From positions 206,455 to 270,454 of the forward strand of contig JAGQRH010000001.1 of NCBI GenBank assembly GCA_020425605.1: a DNA stretch of 64,000 nt, in the 5' to 3' direction. The notes under the pieces are model-generated. The model was not told where the DNA came from. It made no database searches and worked only from the letters and a program-made list of their open reading frames with translations. Position 1 is the first letter of the stretch; every line of letters starts with the position of its first letter. Below, in pieces: positions 50,852 through 59,000 of this stretch. Origin of the DNA: Planctomycetota bacterium. GTDB taxonomy: Bacteria; Planctomycetota; UBA8742; UBA2392. Position numbers and translations under genes: made by a program.

Positions 50852-53125
50852 CTATCCAACTTTCAAAGTCACGATGGTGATGTCGTCATGCTGGTCATCC
50901 GTCTGCGCGTGCCCCTGGATGGCGTTCACCAGCGTCGTCAGGTACTCGGAGCTGCTTCGGCCGGCCGTCTGGATGGTAATGGCCTGCATGCGCTCTTCAC
51001 CGAATTCCTCGTTGGTGGGGCTCATGGCTTCCGTGACGCCGTCGGTGTAGATCACCGCGCGGTCGCCACGCTGAAGCTGGATGACTTCTTCCTTCATGTT
51101 TCGCTCAAACAGACGGCCGTCCTTGTCAAAGCCGAGCGCGATGCCGCCCGGGTTGACCTCAACACACTGCTTGGTGGCGGCGCGGTAGAGCAGCAGCGGA
51201 TTGTGGCCCGCCGAAGCAACCGTGAGGCGAGCCGTCGGGATGTCCAGCAGCATGTAGAACGCCGTCACGAACATGCCGCGCTTGATGTCCTTGGCCAGCG
51301 TGCGGTTCACCTTGCAGAAGATGTCGCGCGGACTGAGGTTGTCCGAGGCCTCGTAGCTGACGAGTGCCTTAGCCATCATCATGACCATGCTGCCCGGGAT
51401 GCCCTTGCCGGAAACGTCCGCGCAGACCATGCCCAGGTGAGTCTTGTCGACCAGGAAGAAGTCGTAGTAGTCACCACCGACTTCCTTTGACGGCGAGTAG
51501 TACGCGCTCACGTCATAGCCTGCGATGCGGGGCACGTGCTTCGGCAGCAGGTTTTCCTGGATCTCCTTGGCGATATCGAGGTCGTGCTTGCGACCCTGGT
51601 TCTCCAGCCAGACGTCCTGCGCGCTCTTGAGGCCGGCCGCCATGTCGCCCAGCAGCCGCGCCACGATGCCGATTTCGTCACGCGAACGCGCGGCAGGGCG
51701 ATGGTCGAAGTTGCCGCCGCTGATGACCTGGATGTCGTTCATCAGCGTCTGCAGCGGCTTGGTGATGCTGCTGCCGATCAGGAAGGCAAGCAGGATGGCA
51801 AGCCCGATGCCCAGCACAGAAACAACAAGGATGTAGATCAGCAGGCTGGTCTTGCGGCTCTCAATCTCCTGCCGGTCGAGGTAGATCGAAATGCTTTCCT
51901 GTGCGCCGAGGTCCTTGCTGAAGCCGTAGGCCGGAATGCCCTTCACGGTGGCGCCCTTGTCGATTTTGATCTCGCCATCCGCCGAGACATTGGTGGAGGC
52001 CTCGACTTCAAGCTGCGGGCCCGTCGGTGTCGGGCTGATCACATTGAGCTCGGCCGTGTCAAAACGCGGCAGCTCGTTCGGCGGAATGCGGAAGATAATG
52101 AAACGAACCTGGCTGGCCTCGTTGCCGGTCATCTCATCCAGGTCGCGCACGAAGTCCTCATGGAACTCGCGGAAGATCTTTTTGCGCAGGCCGTTAGCGT
52201 GGTAGATGAGCTTGGTGTCTGTCTCTTCCTGAATTTTCGTCTTCAGGCGCGCAAACGTGTCGCGGCTTGAGTCCATGCTGTAGCGCTGGAACAGCCCGGG
52301 GAAGAGGTGCTTGTTTCGCTCCATGGCCGCATCGTTGATGTGGCGCGGAGAAGTCGGCTCCGGCAGCTTGCCCGACTCTGACAGGTCGCGCAGTTGTGGC
52401 CAGCTTTCACCAAATATCTCGATGCCCTGCTGGTCGCTGAGCGGGAATCGTGCCTTGTTGGCCAGGGCCTCGGCCGCGCACTTCACCCATATGCGATCGT
52501 CCTTGAACTGGTCCCAGTTCGCAAACTCACGGCAGCCGGGAATGCGTGGATCGAACCAGTCTTTCTGGACCTGCGCCCAGTAGGCACCAAACTTCGCCTC
52601 ACGGTTTGCCGGTTGGCTGAAGTAGGCGATCAGGCCCTTTTCATTCAAACCAGCCTTGTACGGACGGTGAATGGCCTCGGCCTGCTGCAGCATGCCGACA
52701 CCGGCCTGCTGGATCGTGTCTTCAAGGCTGTTCGTCGCAATCACCATGACGATCATGAAGATCAGCAACGACACGCCGACCGTCAGCCCGGACATCGCCA
52801 CGACGATCTTGGTCTTAATCGGCAGGCCCTGGGTCTTGGGACGCGCCATCGGCCTGGGTGGGCCGGACGTGTTACCGCCGCCGGGACCGCGTGGTGCACC
52901 GCCACTACCGCCGCCTCCGCTGCCACCACCATCTCCGCCGCCACCCGGCGGTGGAGGTGTGCGAACTGGAGGTACGGCGCCAGCCGAAGTGGCGCTCGGG
53001 CCGCGCTGCGCCGGCACGGACCCAGTCGACTGACGCGCCTTGCCTGCAGGCGGAGGCGTCATCATGCGACGGTTGTTCCCAGTGCTGGGTGGGCGTGTTC
53101 CGCGTGGATCGGGCCTTTGGGCCAT
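50852..53125 (-). CDS. Membrane PP2C/SpoIIE-type phosphatase with HAMP domain
   Basis: The protein has 757 residues: a Pro/Gly/Ser/Thr-rich disordered N-terminus (~1-95), membrane helix 1 (~106-130), a large extracytoplasmic sensor region with no recognised family, membrane helix 2 (SLLIYILVVSVLGIGLAILLAFLI), a HAMP domain with KPLQTLMNDIQVI, and a C-terminal SpoIIE phosphatase with metal-binding Asp in GGDYYDFFLVDK, CADVSGKGIPGSM and DGVTEA. It should dephosphorylate the STAS antagonist at 49983 in response to an external signal. The proline/glycine-rich N-terminus is unusual for this family. Stop and next start are 16 nt apart. Confidence 0.93.
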   Translation of the reverse strand: MAQRPDPRGTRPPSTGNNRRMMTPPPAGKARQSTGSVPAQRGPSATSAGAVPPVRTPPPPGGGGDGGGSGGGGSGGAPRGPGGGNTSGPPRPMARPKTQGLPIKTKIVVAMSGLTVGVSLLIFMIVMVIATNSLEDTIQQAGVGMLQQAEAIHRPYKAGLNEKGLIAYFSQPANREAKFGAYWAQVQKDWFDPRIPGCREFANWDQFKDDRIWVKCAAEALANKARFPLSDQQGIEIFGESWPQLRDLSESGKLPEPTSPRHINDAAMERNKHLFPGLFQRYSMDSSRDTFARLKTKIQEETDTKLIYHANGLRKKIFREFHEDFVRDLDEMTGNEASQVRFIIFRIPPNELPRFDTAELNVISPTPTGPQLEVEASTNVSADGEIKIDKGATVKGIPAYGFSKDLGAQESISIYLDRQEIESRKTSLLIYILVVSVLGIGLAILLAFLIGSSITKPLQTLMNDIQVISGGNFDHRPAARSRDEIGIVARLLGDMAAGLKSAQDVWLENQGRKHDLDIAKEIQENLLPKHVPRIAGYDVSAYYSPSKEVGGDYYDFFLVDKTHLGMVCADVSGKGIPGSMVMMMAKALVSYEASDNLSPRDIFCKVNRTLAKDIKRGMFVTAFYMLLDIPTARLTVASAGHNPLLLYRAATKQCVEVNPGGIALGFDKDGRLFERNMKEEVIQLQRGDRAVIYTDGVTEAMSPTNEEFGEERMQAITIQTAGRSSSEYLTTLVNAIQGHAQTDDQHDDITIVTLKVG

Positions 53126-53135
53126 CTCTGCTCCG

Positions 53136-53672
53136 CTAGCTCAACGCTGAGCCAAGCATCGCAATCGTGTACCATGTCCAGGCCGCGAGAGCCGCTGCTG
53201 CCAAGTCATCCATAAGGATGCCAAGGCTGCCTGGAATCCGTTCGAAACTCCGAACTGGCCACGGTTTAGCGATGTCGTATAGACGAAATGTTAGTAACCC
53301 AGCAAAAATGTCCAAGGGTGAATGTGCGCCTATGAGCGCCAACGTCAAAAAATACCCGGCGGCCTCATCCAGCACAAACCAGCTTGGGTCCTTGACATCT
53401 GAAGCGCCCCTCAGGACGCCTACTCCTGCAAGCCAGCTCAACAGTGCAAAGCCGCCGGCCAGCGGCAGCCATGCCGCCGCATACCAATCGACCCCAAAAT
53501 ACAACCCGTATGCGAGCGGGACGCACAGCAGCGTTCCGGCCGTGCCTCGCGCGAACGGCACGAAGCCCACCAATCCCATGCTGCCTGCGAGGACAGGCAG
53601 GGAGAACAAGCGGGAGCGAGGAGGGTCGGTGTCACGCAGGAAGGGCAAGCGGGCTCCATACCGTGGATTCAA
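53136..53672 (-). CDS. pgpA: Phosphatidylglycerophosphatase A
   Basis: PgpA dephosphorylates phosphatidylglycerol-phosphate to phosphatidylglycerol. In 178 residues the family features are clear: membrane helices, VLDEAAGYFLTL (Asp102, Glu103), FRLYDIAKPWPVRSFE (Asp133, Lys136-Pro137) and GILMDDLAAAALA (Asp155, Asp156). The start is likely TTG at 53672, since no in-frame ATG appears before residue 32. It ends 10 nt before the SpoIIE gene on the same strand, so it leads the partner-switching operon. Phospholipid synthesis fits functionally with the divergent Mla operon next door. Confidence 0.93.
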   Translation of the reverse strand: MNPRYGARLPFLRDTDPPRSRLFSLPVLAGSMGLVGFVPFARGTAGTLLCVPLAYGLYFGVDWYAAAWLPLAGGFALLSWLAGVGVLRGASDVKDPSWFVLDEAAGYFLTLALIGAHSPLDIFAGLLTFRLYDIAKPWPVRSFERIPGSLGILMDDLAAAALAAWTWYTIAMLGSALS

Positions 53673-53742
53673 GCGGGGCGTCTGGTATGGTAGCGCCGCT
53701 GACCAGAAGTAGGTGATTCAAAAGGCCTTGTGGCATCCACAT

Positions 53743-54129
53743 ATGCGGAAGTTCGAGCTTAAGACGCAGATCGTACAAAAGACACTCTGCGCCCGGCTCA
53801 GTAGCGATGTGGATTCCGGCAATGCCGTCATTCTGCGCTCCGAACTGGCAAAGGCCATTCAGAATGGGCCACCGGTCGTGCTGCTCGACCTTGCGGACGT
53901 GCGGAAGATGGACAGCGCAGGCATTGCAGTGCTGGTTGAAATGCACGACAGGCTGAAGCAGGAAGGCCGGCAGATGGGGCTGATCAACACCCCCGAGACC
54001 GTCAGAGGCCTGCTTGAGCTGCTGGGAGTTTTCGAAATCTACGCCGACATGGAAACCGGCCTGAAGGCCACCAAGAAGCTGCAGGCAAATTGGCAACGCC
54101 TGCACGACCCGACCAAGCCCGTCGAATAG
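53743..54129 (+). CDS. STAS-domain protein, MlaB-like
   Basis: The protein has 128 residues. After FELKTQIVQKTLCARL comes the STAS core PVVLLDLADVRKMDSAGIAVLVEMHDRL. The MDSAG segment is the MlaB/SpoIIAA phosphosite position, and DSAGxA is more typical of MlaB. It likely binds and stabilises the MlaF ATPase on the cytoplasmic side. ATG at 53743 is shown; GTG at 53713 is an alternative that would add ten residues, and neither has a clear ribosome site. The MlaE gene follows after 6 nt. It is distinct from the RsbV-type STAS gene at 49983. Confidence 0.85.
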   Translation: MRKFELKTQIVQKTLCARLSSDVDSGNAVILRSELAKAIQNGPPVVLLDLADVRKMDSAGIAVLVEMHDRLKQEGRQMGLINTPETVRGLLELLGVFEIYADMETGLKATKKLQANWQRLHDPTKPVE

Positions 54130-54135
54130 CGCAAT

Positions 54136-54957
54136 ATGGCCGCAGCAACCGACTTCATCAGTAGTGTTGGCGCTTTTGTGAATCGCTACATAGCGACTCT
54201 GGGCGCGGCTGTGCGGTTTGGCGGCGCGGCAATCATGTACGGTGTGCTGGGCGTGTTCAACAAGCGCATCTACCCGCGCCACGACCTGATCGTGCAGATG
54301 GATTACACCGGTGCCCGCAGCACTCCGATCATGGTGCTGCTCGGCTTTCTGGTTGGGGCCTCTTTGGTGATCCAAACGACGCCTTCACTGGCACGCTACG
54401 GACCCGCCGAACTGGTAGCGGGCGTCGTGGGTGTCTCGGTACTGCGCACCCTGGGTCCGCTGCTTGCGGCAATTATTTTTGCCGGTCGCGTAGGCGCCGG
54501 CTTCACGGCCGAGCTCGGGACCATGGCAGTCAGCGAAGAGATCCTCGCGCTCGACACCATGGGAATCCATCCAGTCGGCTATCTCGTGGCACCGCGCTTC
54601 CTTGCGGCCTGCCTGATGTTGCCGGCTTGCACTGTGCTGTTCGACCTGAGTGCGCTCGTTGGAGGCTATCTGGCGGGTACCCAGCAGTTCGGGATCTCTC
54701 ATGAAAGCTGGATGGACGTCACGAAGCAGTTCGTGAACCTTTCGAACTTCACGTTCGGTATCGCGAAGAGCTTCGTGTTCGCCATCATCATCACGCTGAC
54801 CTGCTGCTTCAAAGGCTTCAACGTGAAGGGCAGCGGCATGGAAGTCGGCCGCGCGACCATGCAGGCGATCGTGATCTCGCTGATCCTGATCATCTTCTCT
54901 GACTTCGTGCTATCGATGGTCTACAACTTCCTGTCGAAGCTGGGGATTGTCGGATGA
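54136..54957 (+). CDS. mlaE: MlaE-family permease of lipid ABC transporter
   Basis: The protein has 273 residues with five or six membrane segments and MlaE (permease) signatures: a conserved GxxVGASLVIQ-type segment, GPLLAAIIFAGRVGAGFTAELGTMAVSEEILALDTMGI (the family hallmark) and the YLVAPRFLA segment. It forms the inner-membrane channel of the phospholipid-transport complex with MlaF, MlaD and MlaB. It runs directly into mlaF with a 4-nt ATGA overlap. Family members are usually ~260 residues, so the length is normal. Confidence 0.96.
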   Translation: MAAATDFISSVGAFVNRYIATLGAAVRFGGAAIMYGVLGVFNKRIYPRHDLIVQMDYTGARSTPIMVLLGFLVGASLVIQTTPSLARYGPAELVAGVVGVSVLRTLGPLLAAIIFAGRVGAGFTAELGTMAVSEEILALDTMGIHPVGYLVAPRFLAACLMLPACTVLFDLSALVGGYLAGTQQFGISHESWMDVTKQFVNLSNFTFGIAKSFVFAIIITLTCCFKGFNVKGSGMEVGRATMQAIVISLILIIFSDFVLSMVYNFLSKLGIVG

Positions 54958-55835
54958 GCGGCGACGTGCGCATTGAGCTGCCGGAGGCCCGGAAGGACTC
55001 GCACCTGCGATCCGACGGCGCTGCCATCTCAGTGGAGCGTCTCGACAAGTCCTACGACGACAATCACGTCATCAACGACATGACGTTCGAATTCGAGCGC
55101 GGCAAGGTCTACGTGATCATGGGCCCCAGCGGCTGTGGCAAGAGCACGCTGCTGCGCCAGATGATCGGCGCCGAAATGCCGGATGCCGGCAAAGTGCTGA
55201 TCGACGGCATCGATATCCACAGCCATTCTCGCAAGGTCCGCGACGAGGCGCGCCGCAAGTTCGGCGTGCTTTTCCAGAGCTCGGCCCTGCTGAACGGCCT
55301 TACCGTCGCGGAGAATGTCGCCCTGCCGATCCAACGGCACACGGACCTGCCACAGAGCACGATCGATTTGATGGTAAAGCTGAAGCTCGAACTGGTCGGC
55401 ATGGGCGGTGCGCTGGACAAGTACCCTTACGAAATCTCAGGCGGCATGAAGAAGCGTGCGGGGCTGGCAAGGGCAATCGCGCTGGACCCGGCAATTGTGT
55501 TCTACGATGAGCCAAGTGCCGGGCTCGACCCGGTGATGATTGGCGTGATCGACAAGCTGATCAAGGATTTGACCAGCAAGCTGGGCATCACCAGCGTCGT
55601 CATCACGCACGAGATGCCGAGTATTTTCCGCATCGCCGATGAAGTGCTGATGCTGTTCAACGGGCGCATCGTGTTCCGGGGCTCGCCGGAAGGTCTGCGC
55701 AATTCCAGTGACCCACTCGTGCGGCAGTTCCTGAAGGGCGACCCGGAAGGCCCAATCAATGCGCCGCGCCAGCTGTCTGAACTGTCTGAGCGCCTGATCG
55801 GTCCTTCGGCCAGGCAGGGGAGCTCGAATGGCTGA
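54954..55835 (+). CDS. mlaF: MlaF-family ABC transporter ATPase
   Basis: The protein has 293 residues. Walker A GPSGCGKST is at 57-65, Q-loop Gln108, the ABC signature SGGMKKR at 162-168 (the M-K-K-R form is typical of MlaF), Walker B IVFYDEP from 181, and the H-loop His in VITHEM. It energises phospholipid movement through MlaE. A ~20-residue N-terminal extension precedes the usual start. The stop overlaps the next MCE gene by 8 nt, which argues for tight coupling. Confidence 0.97.
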   Translation: MSGDVRIELPEARKDSHLRSDGAAISVERLDKSYDDNHVINDMTFEFERGKVYVIMGPSGCGKSTLLRQMIGAEMPDAGKVLIDGIDIHSHSRKVRDEARRKFGVLFQSSALLNGLTVAENVALPIQRHTDLPQSTIDLMVKLKLELVGMGGALDKYPYEISGGMKKRAGLARAIALDPAIVFYDEPSAGLDPVMIGVIDKLIKDLTSKLGITSVVITHEMPSIFRIADEVLMLFNGRIVFRGSPEGLRNSSDPLVRQFLKGDPEGPINAPRQLSELSERLIGPSARQGSSNG

Positions 55836-56922
55836 AGAGGGTGACAGCAAGATAAACCTGATCACCGGCGTCGTGGTGCTGGTCATCGCGCTCGCAATCG
55901 GCGTGTACGTCGTGATCAAGGCGCTGCCCAGCAGCGACGTCCAGCCCGGCGTGAAGTATGTGGCGTATTTCGAGAACTCAGGCGGCATCCAGGAAGGCGA
56001 CTCGGTACGCATACAGGGCCGCCGGGCCGGCAAGGTCACGGCCGTCGGGGTGGTTGTCCACGAGGGCAGGGCTGTTACTCGCGTCGAGTTCGAGATTGCG
56101 CCGGGTTCAGGCTCGCAGTGGCTGAAGGATGCTGCGATACCCGGCGACAGCACAATTTCGGTGAAGACGCCCGCGTTCATGGGGAGGCCTCAGCTTCTGA
56201 TTTCAATCGGCAGCAACGATGACGACCCGATTGCCGAAGGCGGCGAGTGGAAGAACACCCGCAGTGCCAGCGGGCAGGATCAGCTCAGCCAATGGCACGA
56301 AGACATCGTCCGGGCACAGACTGAAATTGAAGGGCTACTGAGCTACCTCGATGACACGGAGAAATTCGAGAGGCTCAAGGACCAGCTGGGCGACATCGCA
56401 GACGCGCTGGAAAAGGCAGACCAGCAGATCGCCGACACAACCGGTCGCGCCGCAGAGGCTGGCGACATGCTTGATGAAGCCACCAAGGGCATTGACGACG
56501 TCCGCAAGCAGATCAGCGCGCAGTCCGAGCCCGCCACCGACGGCCTGAACCAGATCGCCGACAACACGTCGCAACTGAGCACAGAGCTGGACAGGGTCGA
56601 CGAAAACCTGAGCAAGGCCCTGGCCGAGGTCGAGCGCATGAAGGAAGGCACAGACAACATGGCCTCCAGCGCGGATCAGATGAAACTGGACAAGCTGGGG
56701 ATCGAGTTGCGCAAGATGGTGGCGCGGCTGCGTTCATCCATGGAGCGCGCGAAGTACGACCCATCACAGGCCGGCGACATGCCGAACTGGCGACGCACGC
56801 GCCCCTATTTCAACGGCGGCGAGCCGACCAAAGGCACTTCCATTGACGAGAACCCCCCGCGGGCACCCGGTGACGATTCCGGTGTGGCTCCGGGTGTAAA
56901 AGACCTCAAGCGGGTGAAGTAA
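55828..56922 (+). CDS. MCE-domain protein (MlaD-like), first copy
   Basis: The protein has 364 residues. One N-terminal membrane helix (LITGVVVLVIALAIGVYVVI), an MCE domain (~40-150: YVAYFENSGGIQEGDSVRIQGRRAGKVTAVGV, then VEFEIAPGSG), and a long C-terminal helical region (~165-320) rich in coiled-coil heptads (SYLDDTEKFERLKDQLGD, DEATKGIDDVRKQI). This suggests a hexameric ring with an extended helical tube reaching across the periplasm, as in PqiB- or LetB-like relatives. A second MCE gene follows 10 nt later; the two probably form a mixed or stacked assembly. E. coli MlaD has only ~180 residues. Confidence 0.92.
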   Translation: MAEEGDSKINLITGVVVLVIALAIGVYVVIKALPSSDVQPGVKYVAYFENSGGIQEGDSVRIQGRRAGKVTAVGVVVHEGRAVTRVEFEIAPGSGSQWLKDAAIPGDSTISVKTPAFMGRPQLLISIGSNDDDPIAEGGEWKNTRSASGQDQLSQWHEDIVRAQTEIEGLLSYLDDTEKFERLKDQLGDIADALEKADQQIADTTGRAAEAGDMLDEATKGIDDVRKQISAQSEPATDGLNQIADNTSQLSTELDRVDENLSKALAEVERMKEGTDNMASSADQMKLDKLGIELRKMVARLRSSMERAKYDPSQAGDMPNWRRTRPYFNGGEPTKGTSIDENPPRAPGDDSGVAPGVKDLKRVK

Positions 56923-56932
56923 GGAGAGAGAC

Positions 56933-58012
56933 ATGGCGCGTGCAAAGAGTCGTTCCGATCTGATCATGGGGCTGTTCGCCTTGATCGTGCTCGGCAGCGT
57001 GATCGGTGTCGTGATGATTCTGCAGGTGATGCCGACCGGCGTGGAGGGCGCACGCTACGCGATCCTGTTTGAGGACGTCGGCGGGCTCGGCGGCAACGCA
57101 CCCGTGATCGTCGCAGGCCAGAAGGTCGGCAAAGTTGACTACATCAAGACCGTGCCCGTGGTCTCGGCCGAAGGCGCCCGCAAGGTCGAGGTGGAAGTCG
57201 GGATCATTATCCTGCAGGACTACGCCGAGACCGTGGTAATTCCCGCGGACTCGATCGCAAAGGTCCAGATGGGAGGGCTGTTCGGCGGCAACCAGCTCGT
57301 GCTCAACCTTGGCAACAGCAAGGATGTCGTGCGTCCCGGCCAGCGCTTCCCCGCCAAGGGCGAGCCGCCGATCGAAATCAACGACATCGTTGAAGGCGCA
57401 GGCAAGACCATGAAGGAACTTGAGGAAGGCATCAAGAAAGTCACCGACCTGCTGAAGGACGACCGCTTCACGGACAACATTGACAAAAGCCTCACCGCCA
57501 TGCGAAGCGCGCTTGAGCGCCTGGACAAGGGCCTGAAGGAAATGGAGCCGGCCTTCGGAAAAGTCGGGCCGACGTTCGATTCTGCGCAGCAGTTGCTTGA
57601 TGAATTGCACGCACTGGTCAGTCAGAACAGCCAGGCAATCAACGACACGATGGCAAGCCTTCAAAGTGCCTCCGGCAAGCTCGACAAGCTGCTTGGCGAC
57701 GAAGGCAACGGGGTTCCGACACTGGTTGCCAACCTGAACTCGATCGCCGACAACCTGGATTCGCTAGTGGGCAGCATGAACGACCTCGTGCTCGACAACC
57801 AGCTGAACATCCAGATCAGCCTGGAGAACGTGCGCGAAGCAACGGACAGCCTGCGCTACTTCGCTCGTCGGATTGAGAATGACCCGAGCCTTCTGATCTG
57901 GGGCGGCAGCGAGACGGACAACCCGGCCCTTGACCGCAGCGGTCCCGTACCGAATGTTGATGAAATGGAAATCCGGAATTCCGGCCGCAGGCCTCGCAAG
58001 GAATCCGACTAG
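56933..58012 (+). CDS. MCE-domain protein (MlaD-like), second copy
   Basis: The protein has 359 residues with the same architecture as the previous gene: a membrane helix (SDLIMGLFALIVLGSVIGVVMIL), an MCE domain (YAILFEDVGGLGGNAPVIVAGQKVGKVDYI, then VVIPADSIAKVQMGGLFGGNQLVL) and a C-terminal helical part (MKELEEGIKKVTDLL, LDELHALVSQNSQAINDTMASLQ) that may form a coiled coil. AAGGAGAGAG precedes the ATG. The pair of MCE proteins with one MlaE/MlaF is an alternative to the E. coli MlaD + MlaC arrangement. No MlaC-like gene follows. Confidence 0.93.
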   Translation: MARAKSRSDLIMGLFALIVLGSVIGVVMILQVMPTGVEGARYAILFEDVGGLGGNAPVIVAGQKVGKVDYIKTVPVVSAEGARKVEVEVGIIILQDYAETVVIPADSIAKVQMGGLFGGNQLVLNLGNSKDVVRPGQRFPAKGEPPIEINDIVEGAGKTMKELEEGIKKVTDLLKDDRFTDNIDKSLTAMRSALERLDKGLKEMEPAFGKVGPTFDSAQQLLDELHALVSQNSQAINDTMASLQSASGKLDKLLGDEGNGVPTLVANLNSIADNLDSLVGSMNDLVLDNQLNIQISLENVREATDSLRYFARRIENDPSLLIWGGSETDNPALDRSGPVPNVDEMEIRNSGRRPRKESD

Positions 58013-58037
58013 TCGACGGCGGCCATAAGGCAAAAGC

Positions 58038-58976
58038 ATGAGCACAGAGGTTAGACGAGAATTGCGCCATCGCCGTACACCGGTGCGGGCCTTGCTTTGC
58101 CTTTTGACTTTGGCCTTCTTCCTTGCCGCAGTGACGGGCTGCGGAGGTGTTCCGCGCCTGACGACGTTCGAGAAGGGCGTCGAGTACATGGACTACTCGG
58201 ACTATCCCCGGGCGATCGAGCAGTTCCATTCGCACATTAAACAGCACGGTGAGGGGCTTGGCGTCTGTTACAACCTGGGCGTCTGCTACTTCGATGAAGG
58301 CGACTACGACCAGGCCGTCCAGTGGTACGAAAAGGCACTCGAGTACGATCCGCGTGATGGCGACACACTCGTGAACCTCGGGCTGACGTACCTGAAGCAG
58401 GGGCGGGATGTCGCGGCACTCAGCCGACTGAAGCAGGCCGCAGACGTCGAGAAAGACCGAGCGTATCCGCTGGTGGCGATCGCCCTCTATTACCAGCGCA
58501 CGGGCAAACTCGACAAGGCACGTGAGTACTACGACGAAGCCGCCTCGCGTGAAGCCAAGTCAGGCTACCTATGGTACCACTACGGAACGTTGCATGAGCA
58601 GGACCAGCGCTTCGGCGATGCCGCCCAGGCCTATGAGCGTTCAACGCAGTTTGACTCGACCAACCCGGCCGCATACGAAGGCGCAGCACGCTGCTACTAC
58701 CGCCTCAGAAACTGGCGCAAGGCCGTCCAGAACTACGACTTTGCCATCCACCTGCTGCCGACGGAGCCGCGACTTTACGTCGGCGCGGCCGATTCGCTGA
58801 CCGAACTGGGTCGCTACGACCGCGCGGTGAAGTACCTGTGGGCGGCACGCGGGCTCAGCACGCATGACGATGCGGAGGTACACACCCGCCTGCTCGAGCT
58901 GTACCCGAAGCTGCTCGAGGCCGAGCGCGCGAACCTGCCGCCCGTCAAGGACGATGCAGAAGGCAACGGCGGATAG
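58038..58976 (+). CDS. TPR-repeat lipoprotein at the end of the Mla operon
   Basis: The protein has 312 residues. A charged N-terminus precedes the hydrophobic core LLCLLTLAFFLAAVTGC with a lipobox TGC (Cys35). Then follow at least five TPR-like repeats: ECYNLGVCYFDEGDYDQAVQWYEKAL, DTLVNLGLTYLKQGRDVAALSRLK, LVAIALYYQRTGKLDKAREYYDEA, LWYHYGTLHEQDQRFGDAAQAYER and ARCYYRLRNWRKAVQNYDFAIHL. It may be an outer-membrane scaffold. It occupies the place where mlaC often lies, but it is not homologous to it. The ATG at 58038 follows an AGGCAAAAGC leader. It faces the convergent gene at 59001 across 24 nt. Confidence 0.9.
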   Translation: MSTEVRRELRHRRTPVRALLCLLTLAFFLAAVTGCGGVPRLTTFEKGVEYMDYSDYPRAIEQFHSHIKQHGEGLGVCYNLGVCYFDEGDYDQAVQWYEKALEYDPRDGDTLVNLGLTYLKQGRDVAALSRLKQAADVEKDRAYPLVAIALYYQRTGKLDKAREYYDEAASREAKSGYLWYHYGTLHEQDQRFGDAAQAYERSTQFDSTNPAAYEGAARCYYRLRNWRKAVQNYDFAIHLLPTEPRLYVGAADSLTELGRYDRAVKYLWAARGLSTHDDAEVHTRLLELYPKLLEAERANLPPVKDDAEGNGG

Positions 58977-59000
58977 GGGATAGCCCGTTTGCTGTCGTGA

